Source: an uncultured Commensalibacter sp. (GTDB lineage: Bacteria > Pseudomonadota > Alphaproteobacteria > Acetobacterales > Acetobacteraceae). From it: a stretch of 64,000 nucleotides of DNA. The DNA is taken from assembly GCA_946699565.1 (NCBI GenBank), contig CAMPDW010000008.1, forward strand, positions 35,274 through 99,273. Reading direction: 5' to 3'. Below, in pieces: positions 1-9,899 of the stretch. Numbering within the stretch: the stretch's first letter is position 1; each line of letters begins with the position of its first letter. Below the pieces are notes generated by a model, which saw nothing but the letters and a program-made list of their open reading frames with translations, searched no databases and was not told where the DNA came from. The translations under genes and the position numbers were made by a program.

Positions 1-2
1 AT

Positions 3-1310
<1,308 letters not shown>

Positions 1311-1426
1311 AATAAGGTTTATCTGATTTATAAAAAAATGATTTGAATATCCCCGTTTTCAATTCGTTATTGTTTATAGTAATGAAATATTACTTTACAG
1401 TATTTATTAGAGACAAAGGATAAAGA

Positions 1427-1885
1427 ATGTTCTGTCCATTTTGTGGAAACGAAGAAACATTAGTTAAGGATAGTCGCTCTACAGAAGATGGGATGGCTAT
1501 TCGTCGTCGACGTGAATGCACAAAATGTCGTCAACGTTTTACAACAGTTGAGCGTGTTCAACCAAGAGATTTGATGGTATTGAAACGAGATGGGCAACGA
1601 GTTCCTTTTGATAAAGAAAAACTTATACGCTCCATTGAGCTCGCAATGCGCAAACGTCCTTTCAAAGCCAATTATATTGATCTAATTGCAAATAAATTAG
1701 AAAAACAGTTTGTTGATTTAGGAGATAATGTTATTTCATCCGAAGCGATAGGAAATGCAACAATGGATGTGTTGAAAAATATTGATAAAGTTGCATATAT
1801 TCGGTTTGCAAGTGTTTATTGTGATTTTCAAGTGATTGAAGATTTTGCAGAACTTCTTCCCACCTTAGAACATCATGAAAAATAA
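1427..1885 (+). CDS. nrdR: Transcriptional repressor NrdR
   Basis: Zinc-ribbon/ATP-cone repressor of ribonucleotide reductase genes. Length 152 residues, normal for the family. The zinc ribbon uses Cys3, Cys6, Cys31 and Cys34 (CPFC and CTKC), and the ATP-cone covers roughly residues 46-136 (VLKRDGQRVPFDKEKL opens it). The ATG follows AAAGGATAAAGA, a good ribosome binding site. In many alphaproteobacteria nrdR lies between glyA and the riboflavin genes ribD-ribE-ribH-nusB. Here glyA is at about 21 kb and nusB follows after only 38 bp, so the rib genes are missing from this place. Confidence 0.96.
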   Translation: MFCPFCGNEETLVKDSRSTEDGMAIRRRRECTKCRQRFTTVERVQPRDLMVLKRDGQRVPFDKEKLIRSIELAMRKRPFKANYIDLIANKLEKQFVDLGDNVISSEAIGNATMDVLKNIDKVAYIRFASVYCDFQVIEDFAELLPTLEHHEK

Positions 1886-1923
1886 TTTTTTAAAAAGAGA
1901 AACCCTGTAATTTTAGGATAATA

Positions 1924-2424
1924 ATGAACAATCAAAAACAAAAAATTAAACGACCAAGAACACTTACAAGAATTGCTGTTGTGCAAGCATTATTTCAATG
2001 GGAGCAGGGGATTGAAAAAACTTCAAATTTATTAATTGAACAATTTTTGCTTCACCGTCTTTCGCATGAATGTAATAATGAAATTTATATAGATGGTAAA
2101 GTTTATATTCCCAATGTTGATTTATTTAAATTAATTATTCAAGAATTTATTTATCGTAATCCCGAGATTGATCAGATAATCCAAACAGCTTTACTACAAG
2201 ATTGGCCATTTAATCGTCTAGATCCAATTCTTAGAGCTATTCTAAGAGCTGCTGTCACCGAACTTTTACTTGATAAGCAAGAACCACCAAAGCGTGTCAT
2301 TATCAATGAATATATTGATGTTTCTCACGCGTTTAGTAATGGAGATGAATTCATTTTGATTAATGGAATTTTAAATAATCTTTGTAATCGTTTTCGTATA
2401 GAAACAGAAGATAAAACTAAATAA
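1924..2424 (+). CDS. nusB: Transcription antitermination factor NusB
   Basis: NusB joins NusE/S10 on boxA RNA in rRNA antitermination complexes. The 166-residue protein has the family fold signs: an N-terminal RTLTRIAVVQALFQWEQG helix, a central DWPFNRLDPILRAILRAAVTELL segment and a C-terminal RVIINEYIDVSHAFSNGDEFILINGILNNL block. A short lysine- and arginine-rich N-terminus precedes it. The start is preceded by AGGATAATA. It sits in one transcription unit with nrdR (38 bp upstream) and thiL (3 bp downstream). Confidence 0.94.
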   Translation: MNNQKQKIKRPRTLTRIAVVQALFQWEQGIEKTSNLLIEQFLLHRLSHECNNEIYIDGKVYIPNVDLFKLIIQEFIYRNPEIDQIIQTALLQDWPFNRLDPILRAILRAAVTELLLDKQEPPKRVIINEYIDVSHAFSNGDEFILINGILNNLCNRFRIETEDKTK

Positions 2425-2427
2425 TTA

Positions 2428-3384
2428 ATGATTTTACCTTTAGAATTTCAGTTTATTGATCGTTATTTTAAGCAATTATGCAGATCTGAAGCACTTCATT
2501 TAAGTGATGATGCTGCAATAATGTCTTTAAATACAAATGAAGAGCTTGTTTTAACAACTGATACAATGACTGAAAATGTTCATTTTTTTAAAAATGATCC
2601 TGTGGATTTTATCGCTCGTAAATTATTACGTTGTAATTTATCTGATATTGCAGCAATGGGGGCCAAACCATTTGGTTATTTGTTAAATTTATCCTTACCC
2701 ACATATTGTTTTACACATGAATGGTTCGAAAAATTTACTGATGGATTATCTATTGATCAAAAATTATATCATTTTTCATTATTAGGCGGTGACACAACAA
2801 AAAATTTACATAATATGACGTTTTCCGTAACTATGTTAGGAAAAATTTTAAAAGGTCAAGCTTTACGAAGAAATACTGCGCAAGCTGGTGATGGAATTTG
2901 GGTCACAGGTACAATTGGTGATGCAGCATTGGGATTATTAAGTTTAAAAAAAGAAATAGAGTGGAATCAAAATCTAGTTAATCGATATTATTTACCTCAA
3001 CCCAGAATAGAATTAAACCTAAATCATATTGCATCTGCTGCTATGGATATTTCTGATGGATTATTACAAGATCTTAATCATTTAACCAGAGAAAGCAGAA
3101 TAGGGGCGATTATATATAAAAATAAAATACCCTTATCAAAAGATGCTGAAAAATTAAAAAAATCATATTTTGAAACGATTATTACTGGTGGAGATGATTA
3201 TGAGTTAATTATGACTATACCTGTGAATAAAGAAAAAATTGCTCTTGAAGAATCTAAACGTTCAAAGATACCATTAACCAAAATTGGGTATTGTAAAAAA
3301 GATTCAAACTATAAGGTTCAACTTTTAACTGAAGATAGTTCACAATTGAAATTAAATAAAATGGGATGGAGTCATATAGAGTAA
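2428..3384 (+). CDS. thiL: Thiamine-monophosphate kinase
   Basis: Phosphorylates thiamine monophosphate to thiamine diphosphate, the last step of the pathway, with ATP. It is a member of the PurM/AIRS-like fold: 318 residues with LSDDAAIM near residue 26, TTDTMTENVHF (Mg and nucleotide ligands), LSDIAAMGAKP, GGDTT, an MDISDGLLQDLNHL block and ITGGDDYELI. Some positions differ from the usual text (TDTMTEN where TDMLVEG is common) but the acidic ligands are kept. It starts 3 bp after nusB, as in most alphaproteobacteria, and probably relies on translation coupled to nusB. An AT-rich hairpin follows it. Confidence 0.94.
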   Translation: MILPLEFQFIDRYFKQLCRSEALHLSDDAAIMSLNTNEELVLTTDTMTENVHFFKNDPVDFIARKLLRCNLSDIAAMGAKPFGYLLNLSLPTYCFTHEWFEKFTDGLSIDQKLYHFSLLGGDTTKNLHNMTFSVTMLGKILKGQALRRNTAQAGDGIWVTGTIGDAALGLLSLKKEIEWNQNLVNRYYLPQPRIELNLNHIASAAMDISDGLLQDLNHLTRESRIGAIIYKNKIPLSKDAEKLKKSYFETIITGGDDYELIMTIPVNKEKIALEESKRSKIPLTKIGYCKKDSNYKVQLLTEDSSQLKLNKMGWSHIE

Positions 3385-3463
3385 TTTGAATTAGTAAAAT
3401 TTATAATATTAGTTGGCATAATATATATTATACGTTTAGTGAATCTAATTCTAAAATAATCCC

Positions 3464-3485
3464 TTTTTTAACAACTGTTAAAAAA
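3464..3485 (+). terminator. AT-rich hairpin after thiL
   Basis: TTTTTTAAC and GTTAAAAAA form a perfect 9-bp inverted repeat around AACT, about 80 bp after the thiL stop and 90 bp before surE. Flanking ATCC and GGAT could extend the stem with mismatches. There is no T run behind it on the plus strand, so termination is only a possibility. Confidence 0.35.
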
Positions 3486-3577
3486 ATAGGATTTCTAAAA
3501 TAAATTCTTTGTTTAACCTTTCTTTTAAATAGGTTTTTAAATAATATATAAATTTATTATTAAATATTGGAATTTAG

Positions 3578-4342
3578 ATGAATTTTACCCTATTAAATCG
3601 TATATTATTAACAAATGACGATGGAATTGATGCACCTGGCTTAAAAATACTTGAAAAAATTGCATCAAAACTTGCCAAGGAAATATGGATTGTTGCCCCA
3701 GAACAAGATCAAAGCGGCACAGCTCAATCAATTAGTATTCATAATCCTTTACGTATTAAAAAAAGAATAGAACGCCATTTTGCTATCAATGGAACACCTG
3801 GGGATTGCGTTGTTATGGGAGTAAATGAGATTATGCCTAATCAACCAGACTTAATTTTATCTGGTGTTAATCGTGGTGGGAATCTAGGTATTGAAACTGT
3901 TTTTTCAGGAACCGTTGGTGCTGCAATGACGGGTTGTTTATTAAATATCCCTTCAATGGCGTTAAGTCAAAATTTTATGGATGGACAACCTGTTCATTGG
4001 GATAATGCAGAACACTATGGTTTACAAATCATTCAAAATATATTTACAAAACACCCATCGTTAATAAAAACTTGCGTTAATATCAACTTTCCGGATTGCC
4101 CATATAATGAGGTAAACTCTATAGAATTTACTTCTCAAGGTTTAGGTTATATTAAAAATATTTTACCTCTAAAAAGAATGGATCTTCGCCAAAATGAATA
4201 TTATTGGCTCCATTTTGAACGTACAATTAAATCTGATCAAAAAGGAACCGAAACCCAAGCTATCAATAATAAATCAATTTCTATTACCCCTCTTATTTAT
4301 GAACGAACAGATTTTAATTTGCTCAGTAAATTAAAAAACTAA
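3578..4342 (+). CDS. surE: 5'/3'-nucleotidase SurE
   Basis: Metal-dependent nucleoside monophosphate phosphatase. Length 254 residues. The N-terminal ILLTNDDGIDAPGL motif carries the metal-binding Asp-Asp pair, followed by VAPEQDQSGTAQSIS and, further on, NGTPGDCVVMG and LSGVNRGGNLG, all diagnostic of SurE. The C-terminal QAINNKSISITPL motif is also present. Its ATG is about 190 bp after thiL in an AT-rich gap, so it probably has its own promoter. The opposite-strand mlaD ends 24 bp beyond its stop. Confidence 0.95.
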   Translation: MNFTLLNRILLTNDDGIDAPGLKILEKIASKLAKEIWIVAPEQDQSGTAQSISIHNPLRIKKRIERHFAINGTPGDCVVMGVNEIMPNQPDLILSGVNRGGNLGIETVFSGTVGAAMTGCLLNIPSMALSQNFMDGQPVHWDNAEHYGLQIIQNIFTKHPSLIKTCVNINFPDCPYNEVNSIEFTSQGLGYIKNILPLKRMDLRQNEYYWLHFERTIKSDQKGTETQAINNKSISITPLIYERTDFNLLSKLKN

Positions 4343-4366
4343 TTATAAAAGCATTTCGTCAAACGA

Positions 4367-4828
4367 TTATTGAGATGCTATATTCATACTGCCAAAAATA
4401 TAATTACTAATTTGCTGCTCAAGACTTACATAAGGTAAAGTGTTGGTTAATTTTTGATTTTTCTTGATCAATATCTTACTTTTTCCAGGCTTGATCATAA
4501 TTACACCATCATCAGTCATATTAATTGAAGATATAATAAATTGGGTATCTTCTGGCAGTTGAATATCATTATTAATCTCCATTGTAACATCAGACATAAA
4601 GGTTTTTTCATTAAGATGAATTGAGCGTATAACACCAACAGGAATACCTGATAAAACAATTTTTCCGCCAGGATTAATAGTATTTGAAGAATAAAATTGT
4701 GCTTCAATCGTATATTTTTGTGTTCCTGTACCAAATAACATTATTTTGGAATATACATAAAATCCTGCAGCAATCATTAAAACGAAAGTGCTTGCCAGAT
4801 AAGCGCTAACATTTCTGTTTTTTATCAT
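4367..4828 (-). CDS. mlaD: MlaD-type MCE-domain protein, lone gene
   Basis: Substrate-binding MCE subunit of the Mla system that moves phospholipids between inner and outer membranes. The 153-residue protein has one N-terminal transmembrane segment (about residues 9-28), then an MCE domain (about 38-118) with NPGGKIVLSGIPVGVIRSIHL and the DDGVIMIKPG stretch, and a short C-terminal tail (VSLEQQISNYIFG). No MlaE permease, MlaF ATPase or MlaC gene is adjacent, so the partners must lie elsewhere or be lost. It is convergent with surE and divergent from uppP. The MCE call is firm; assignment to Mla rather than another MCE system rests on its size and single domain. Confidence 0.82.
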   Translation of the reverse strand: MIKNRNVSAYLASTFVLMIAAGFYVYSKIMLFGTGTQKYTIEAQFYSSNTINPGGKIVLSGIPVGVIRSIHLNEKTFMSDVTMEINNDIQLPEDTQFIISSINMTDDGVIMIKPGKSKILIKKNQKLTNTLPYVSLEQQISNYIFGSMNIASQ

Positions 4829-5031
4829 TGACCCACCATCCCTATTACGTCAGTCTATTTTCGTTTAATAAAATATTATATATATTGTTTTTGAACCGAT
4901 AGAAATATTTTACTTTTTTTAAATATTTGATTTGTAATATATTTTTTTATTATAAAACAATGTAATCAAATCATTCTAAATGTCTAAAAAAAATTTAAAC
5001 TATCATAATTTTTTAAAAGGTAACTTTTAAT

Positions 5032-5874
5032 ATGTCTTTTCTTCAGGCTATTTTTATTGCCATTTTACAAGGTGCAACAGAACTTTTTCCAGTAAGTAGT
5101 CTTGGACATGCTGTTTTGATCCCTGCATTGTTAGGTTGGCGAATTCACGCACAGAATCCTACTTTTTTACCTTTTATGATAATGCTTCATGTTGGTACAG
5201 CCTTTGCTTTGCTTATGTTCTTTTGGAAAGACTGGGTTGCTCTATTTAAGGGTGCTTTTGGAAAAGATGGAAAAACAATTCAAAAACAAAGCTTTCACAT
5301 TTTTTTTCTATTGATTATTGCAACTTTACCTGGAATAGTTATAGGTTCCCTTTTTGAAAAATTAATACGAAGTTTATTTTCGACACCCAATATTGTGGCA
5401 TTTTTTCTTATATGTAATGGGGTTATGCTTTTTTGGGTTGATCATCTAAGAAAAAACATTAATGTTGAAAATACAATTGCTATTGCAGATTTAACGATGA
5501 AAGATGCTTTTTTTATAGGTATTTTTCAATGTCTAGCTTTTTTTCCAGGAATTTCAAGATCCGGGTCAACCATAGTCGCAGGATTGCTTCGAAATTTGTC
5601 CCATGAAAATTCTGCAAGGTTTTCTTTTTTAATGGCTATACCTATCATTCTTGCAGCATCAATTTTCCAAATGTGGAAAATTTATAAAGAGCAAATTAAA
5701 TTTGATCATTTTATAAATATGGGTGTTGCTACAATTATAGGTTGTATAACTGCACTTTTAAGTACAGCCTTTTTAATGAAGTATTTTAAAGATAACGAAA
5801 AGTGGGCTTTAACACCTTTTGGTTATTATTGTTGCGCATTAGGAATCATAGGTTTTGCTTTATTATTATATTAA
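5032..5874 (+). CDS. uppP: Undecaprenyl-diphosphatase UppP (BacA family)
   Basis: Integral membrane enzyme that dephosphorylates undecaprenyl pyrophosphate so the lipid carrier for peptidoglycan and other surface glycans can be reused. The 280-residue protein is almost entirely hydrophobic, with about eight membrane segments. Both family signatures are present: QGATELFPVSSLGHAVL near the N-terminus (catalytic Glu and Ser region) and FFPGISRSGSTIVAGLL around residues 175-190. The ATG follows AAAAGGTAAC. It is monocistronic or the first gene before the sugar porter, which begins 96 bp downstream. Confidence 0.95.
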   Translation: MSFLQAIFIAILQGATELFPVSSLGHAVLIPALLGWRIHAQNPTFLPFMIMLHVGTAFALLMFFWKDWVALFKGAFGKDGKTIQKQSFHIFFLLIIATLPGIVIGSLFEKLIRSLFSTPNIVAFFLICNGVMLFWVDHLRKNINVENTIAIADLTMKDAFFIGIFQCLAFFPGISRSGSTIVAGLLRNLSHENSARFSFLMAIPIILAASIFQMWKIYKEQIKFDHFINMGVATIIGCITALLSTAFLMKYFKDNEKWALTPFGYYCCALGIIGFALLLY

Positions 5875-5884
5875 AATAATTATA

Positions 5885-5900
5885 TTCACAATCTTGTGAA
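5885..5900. promoter_or_regulatory. 16-bp palindrome upstream of the sugar porter (possible operator)
   Basis: TTCACAATCTTGTGAA is a near-perfect palindrome (7-bp arms around TC) in the 96-bp gap between uppP and the MFS sugar porter. The two-base centre makes an RNA hairpin unlikely and a dimeric regulator site more plausible. No regulator gene is adjacent, so the binding protein is unknown. Confidence 0.35.
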
Positions 5901-5970
5901 TTGAGAATATAAAAAATAAGGCATTCTATTAAAAGAAAAGAAAACAAAAAAAATATTATCTGGAGGAAAA

Positions 5971-7380
5971 ATGGAAAGCTCAAGCCCTTCGATACAACAA
6001 ACAAAAAAAAGTTTTTTCTTCTTTAATAATATTTTAATGATTGACTTCTTTGCTTCTCTAGCAGGGTTATTATTTGGTCTCGATATCGGTGTTATGGCTG
6101 GAGCCAATGAATTTATCAAAAATGATTTCTCTGCAAACGACCATGACATTGAAAAAATAGTAAGTTTCATGATGTTTGGTGCAGCATTCGGTGCGTTGGT
6201 ATGTGGATGGGCATCGGCGAAATTTGGCAGAAATAGGTGCCTGATTGTCAGTGCAACTCTTTTTATTGCCGCATCAATTGGATGTGCATTATCGAACACA
6301 ATTTCAGATTTAATCATATGGCGATTTGTGTTGGGTTTTGCTATTGGTATCGCTAGTATGACTGCACCTTTATACCTTGCCGAAATTGCACCTGAGGATA
6401 AAAGAGGTGCAATGATTTCAACCTATCAGCTGATGGTTACTGTAGGTATTTTTTTAGCTTTTGTTTCAGATACATTTTTTGGATATTTTGGTGCATGGCG
6501 CTGGATGTTGGGGATACTAGCTTTACCAGCAGCTATTTTTTTATTAGGGCTTTTATTTTTACCAAACAGTCCTCGATGGCTGTTGATGAATCGTCGAAGA
6601 CGTGAAGCTTATAACGTATTAGCATCTATAAGAAATAACAATAATAATGTTATAAAAAAAGAAATCAAAGAGATCGAGATGCAATTGCAGAATTCTCAAA
6701 AGGGCTTTTATTTATTTTTATATAATTCTAATTTTCAGCGTTCTGTAATCTTGGGAGTATGTTTGCAAATCATTCAACAATTAACTGGAATGAATGTAAT
6801 CATGTATTATGCTCCTCGTATTTTTGCAAATATGGGATATCATGGACTTTCACAATTATGGTTTACCGCCTTAGTTGGTTTAGTTAATGTTTTTGCAACG
6901 TTTATAGCCATCATCATTTGTGATAAATCTGGGCGTAAACCTATGTTATATATTGGGTTTAGCATGATGACTTTTGGATTATGGGCAGTCAGCTATTTCT
7001 TAAATAAAGATTTAAATGCCTATCCATATTTACAATATTGTTGTGTTGGGACACTGTTATTATTTATCCTTGGTTTTGCAATGTCTGCAGGACCTTTAAT
7101 TTGGACAATTTGTTCAGAAATACAACCACTTCAAGGACGAGATTTTGGTATTGCTGTTTCAACTGTAGTCAATTGGCTTGCTAATTTTTTTGTTGGTTTT
7201 ACTTTTTTAACTTTAATTAATACTTTTGGGGCCTCACGTACCTTTTTATTGTATGCGTGTTTAAATTTGATTTTTATTGTTTTGATATTTGCTTACGTAC
7301 CTGAAACATCCAATATAAGCCTTGAAAAGATTGAAGAAAATTTAATGGAAGGTCAACCTTTACGTAAAATCGGACGTTAA
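5971..7380 (+). CDS. MFS sugar porter (XylE/GalP-like)
   Basis: Probable proton-coupled monosaccharide importer of the major facilitator sugar-porter family. The 469-residue protein shows the expected 12-segment layout and family marks: LLFGLDIGVMAGA in helix 1, the loop motif near AKFGRNR, a PNSPRWLL motif after helix 6, QQLTGMNVIMYYAP in helix 7 (the QQ and YY positions line the sugar site in this family), and PETSNISLEKIEE at the C-terminus. A strong ribosome binding site (TGGAGGAAAA) directly precedes the ATG. The substrate cannot be read from the sequence; hexose or pentose are both possible. A palindromic site lies about 70 bp upstream of the start. Confidence 0.9.
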   Translation: MESSSPSIQQTKKSFFFFNNILMIDFFASLAGLLFGLDIGVMAGANEFIKNDFSANDHDIEKIVSFMMFGAAFGALVCGWASAKFGRNRCLIVSATLFIAASIGCALSNTISDLIIWRFVLGFAIGIASMTAPLYLAEIAPEDKRGAMISTYQLMVTVGIFLAFVSDTFFGYFGAWRWMLGILALPAAIFLLGLLFLPNSPRWLLMNRRRREAYNVLASIRNNNNNVIKKEIKEIEMQLQNSQKGFYLFLYNSNFQRSVILGVCLQIIQQLTGMNVIMYYAPRIFANMGYHGLSQLWFTALVGLVNVFATFIAIIICDKSGRKPMLYIGFSMMTFGLWAVSYFLNKDLNAYPYLQYCCVGTLLLFILGFAMSAGPLIWTICSEIQPLQGRDFGIAVSTVVNWLANFFVGFTFLTLINTFGASRTFLLYACLNLIFIVLIFAYVPETSNISLEKIEENLMEGQPLRKIGR

Positions 7381-7481
7381 ATTCTAAAAATTATGTTTTT
7401 TATAAATATCATTCTTTTAATAATGTTATTTATAGTTTTTGATTATATAATATTATGTTTATTTATTCAATTGTTACAACT

Positions 7482-8765
7482 CTATATAAAAAACTTATAT
7501 ATAACAGCTGAAATAGCAATGCATCCAATAAATGTTATAAAAATATTACTTAATTTCCCTTTATATTTCACCAATTCAGGAAGTTTATGAATTGCTATCA
7601 TCGGTAAGATAAATAAAATTACAGCCAAAATGGGCCCGCTTATTGATTCAATTATACCCAATATACTTGGATTATTGCTTGACACAAACCATGTTATTAA
7701 ATAAACGAAAATTAAAGCATAACGATCTAACGTTTTTCTTGATATGTCTTTTCCAAAAAATGACAAAGCTTTTTCCAAAATTCCATTAAATCCTTCCTTA
7801 GCTCCCAGATAATGACCTAAAAAGGATTTGCAGATTGCAATAAAAGCAACGATAGGTGCTATAAATTTTAAAAAAGATGTATGAAAATGATTAGCCAAAT
7901 AGGACAAAATTGTTATATTTTCAATTTTTGCTTCATTTAAATTTGAAGGACTTAAACATAAAGCGCAACTGAATACAAAGAATAATACGGTAACAACCAT
8001 CATTATATTACTATATTTAATGATTTTGGAACATTTTGATTCCGCCCATTTTTCACCATATTCCTTACGTTTTGATACAGCTAAAGAAGAAATAATGGGT
8101 GAATGATTAAAAGCGAAGACAGTCACAGGAATAGTTAACCATAACGTTAAAAATAAACCGTTTCCTCCTTCTTTTATAGCACCAGAAAAACTTATATTTC
8201 TAAACAAATCCAAATTCCAGTGAGGTATCAAAAATAACGATATAGAGATTAAAACTGCCACAAAGGGATAAACCAATGTTGATAAAATTTTAATGATAAA
8301 AGTTTCACCAAACTGTACAATTAAAATTAATAAACTGATAAGAATAAAAGAAGTTATTACTCTAGGTGGAGTTGTAAAGTAAAGTTGATTCTGAATAAAA
8401 CTTTGTACAGTATTAACAAGACTTACCCCATAAACCAATAAAATAGGAAAAATTGCAAAAAAATAAAATAAAGTAATCAAAAATCCAATTTTTTTTCCAA
8501 ATTTTTCTTCAACAACAGCTGTGATATTACCATTATCATCTTTTGACCCTGATAAAACAAACCTGCATAAAGCTTGATGAGCATAAAATGTCATTGGAAA
8601 AGCAAGTATTGTTAATAATAATAATGGAATTAAACCACCAGCAGCTGCATTAATCGGGAGAAATAAAACACCTGCTCCTATTGCCGTACCATAAAGACTA
8701 AGCATCCATATTGTATCTGATGAACACCATTTTGGCATTCGATCTATGATTTCTTTATTTTTCAT
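7482..8765 (-). CDS. Hydroxy/aromatic amino-acid permease (SdaC/TdcC-like)
   Basis: Inner-membrane amino-acid:proton symporter of the HAAAP family, which takes up serine, threonine or aromatic amino acids. The 427-residue protein has 11 hydrophobic segments. The first, LYGTAIGAGVLFLPINAAAGG, is the characteristic unwound helix of this family, and PVTVFAFNHSPIISSLA plus a SFLGHYLGAKEGFNG stretch match SdaC/TdcC proteins. Substrate is not resolved, but the resemblance is closer to serine transporters than to TyrP or Mtr. It is convergent with the sugar porter, with about 100 bp of featureless AT-rich DNA between. Its upstream side opens into the 2.4-kb decayed region. Confidence 0.88.
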   Translation of the reverse strand: MKNKEIIDRMPKWCSSDTIWMLSLYGTAIGAGVLFLPINAAAGGLIPLLLLTILAFPMTFYAHQALCRFVLSGSKDDNGNITAVVEEKFGKKIGFLITLFYFFAIFPILLVYGVSLVNTVQSFIQNQLYFTTPPRVITSFILISLLILIVQFGETFIIKILSTLVYPFVAVLISISLFLIPHWNLDLFRNISFSGAIKEGGNGLFLTLWLTIPVTVFAFNHSPIISSLAVSKRKEYGEKWAESKCSKIIKYSNIMMVVTVLFFVFSCALCLSPSNLNEAKIENITILSYLANHFHTSFLKFIAPIVAFIAICKSFLGHYLGAKEGFNGILEKALSFFGKDISRKTLDRYALIFVYLITWFVSSNNPSILGIIESISGPILAVILFILPMIAIHKLPELVKYKGKLSNIFITFIGCIAISAVIYKFFI

Positions 8766-9899
8766 TTATTGTAACTTTATTGATAAACGAGTATGTTAAT
8801 AAATATATAAAACGGATATGAAAAAAATTCAAAATCTAATCATTAATAATTAAATTTCAAATTATCAATAGATAAAGCATTTTTATAAAAAATTTTTAGT
8901 AATATTCATAATTTATAGTAATTTTCAACTTTTAACTAATTTGATTAAAATCGAATTACTCATAATTAATTTTAAAGAAGATTTAATTTTTAAAATTGTA
9001 AAAGGACAAAATAATTTGAAACTGGAATTGTAAAAAAAACTTTCTACTCTCAAATATATATAACTAAATAAATACTACAATAATGAAATCTAGTTAAAGA
9101 AAAAAATCTATCCTACTAATATCACAAAGATCGTTAAATAATTGGTAGAAAAGTATATATTAATTAAAATAACTATACAATACATTTACTGCTTTTGGTC
9201 TAGAACGATCTATAACTCTTTATCCATAAAATATACGACATTAATGGATTATCTAAATAAATGGTAGACAGTGTTGTTTCATCAAATCAAATTAACACAT
9301 GATAGCAACTTTGAATGAATATTTACTAGATTTAAACACTTTTTCCATATTCAACTGAAAGCCATTCTTTTATCCATGCTAATTGGTGCGCTCGCTAAGC
9401 AAAATTCTGCTCATTAATTACAAACAAAAACTTTTTTTCTTTAACTTTGATATTTTGTTATTAATAAAACTCGATTAATTTGTATATACGTATGCAAATA
9501 ATTTTATTGAGGCATACAAACATAGCAATATACGAACTGACCACAGCAAATCGTACAGCATTCAACAAGATTTTATTACTATATCTAAATAATACTGAAA
9601 GAAAGTCTATTTTCAACCTATACTTTAAGTATCTTGGATGTTCTAGATCAGAGCGAGTCACTACCTAAAAACCAGCATGATGCCACTTTTCCATAATATT
9701 CGTACTGATTCGTTTATCATATCAACCTTGTAGCAAAACTCTAGGTTCTGCAACTAGCAAAATAACTCCAACTCAATATTAATTAGTGGCTTAATGCCTT
9801 TATAACCAACTTTTAAAAAATATCATGTCAACAATAAAATCGCCTGAGCCGTAGAAAATAATAAGTTAGATATATTCATTAATCTTTTACCGAAATTGA
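8766..9899. other. Gene-free AT-rich stretch, probably decayed DNA
   Basis: About 1.1 kb without an intact gene. Both strands are full of stops. The longest open stretches (62-66 codons near 9.46-9.67 kb) overlap each other on opposite strands, have no ribosome binding site and resemble no family I recognise. A minus-strand fragment near 9.35-9.41 kb reads like protein for about 20 residues (RAHQLAWIKEWLSVEYG after a stop) and may be the relic of another gene. No tRNA, repeat or terminator was seen. Confidence 0.6.

Noticed and set aside
5886-6317. 143-codon minus-strand open frame over the start of the sugar porter
   Set aside because: It is the antisense of well-conserved MFS coding sequence with a good ribosome binding site on the plus strand.
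7393-7590. 65-codon open frame on the plus strand after the sugar porter
   Set aside because: It overlaps the 3' end of the SdaC-like gene on the other strand, has no ribosome binding site and its hydrophobic content simply mirrors AT-rich sequence.
9461-9668. Overlapping 62- and 66-codon open frames on both strands
   Set aside because: No start signals, no family resemblance and mutually overlapping; chance frames in non-coding DNA.
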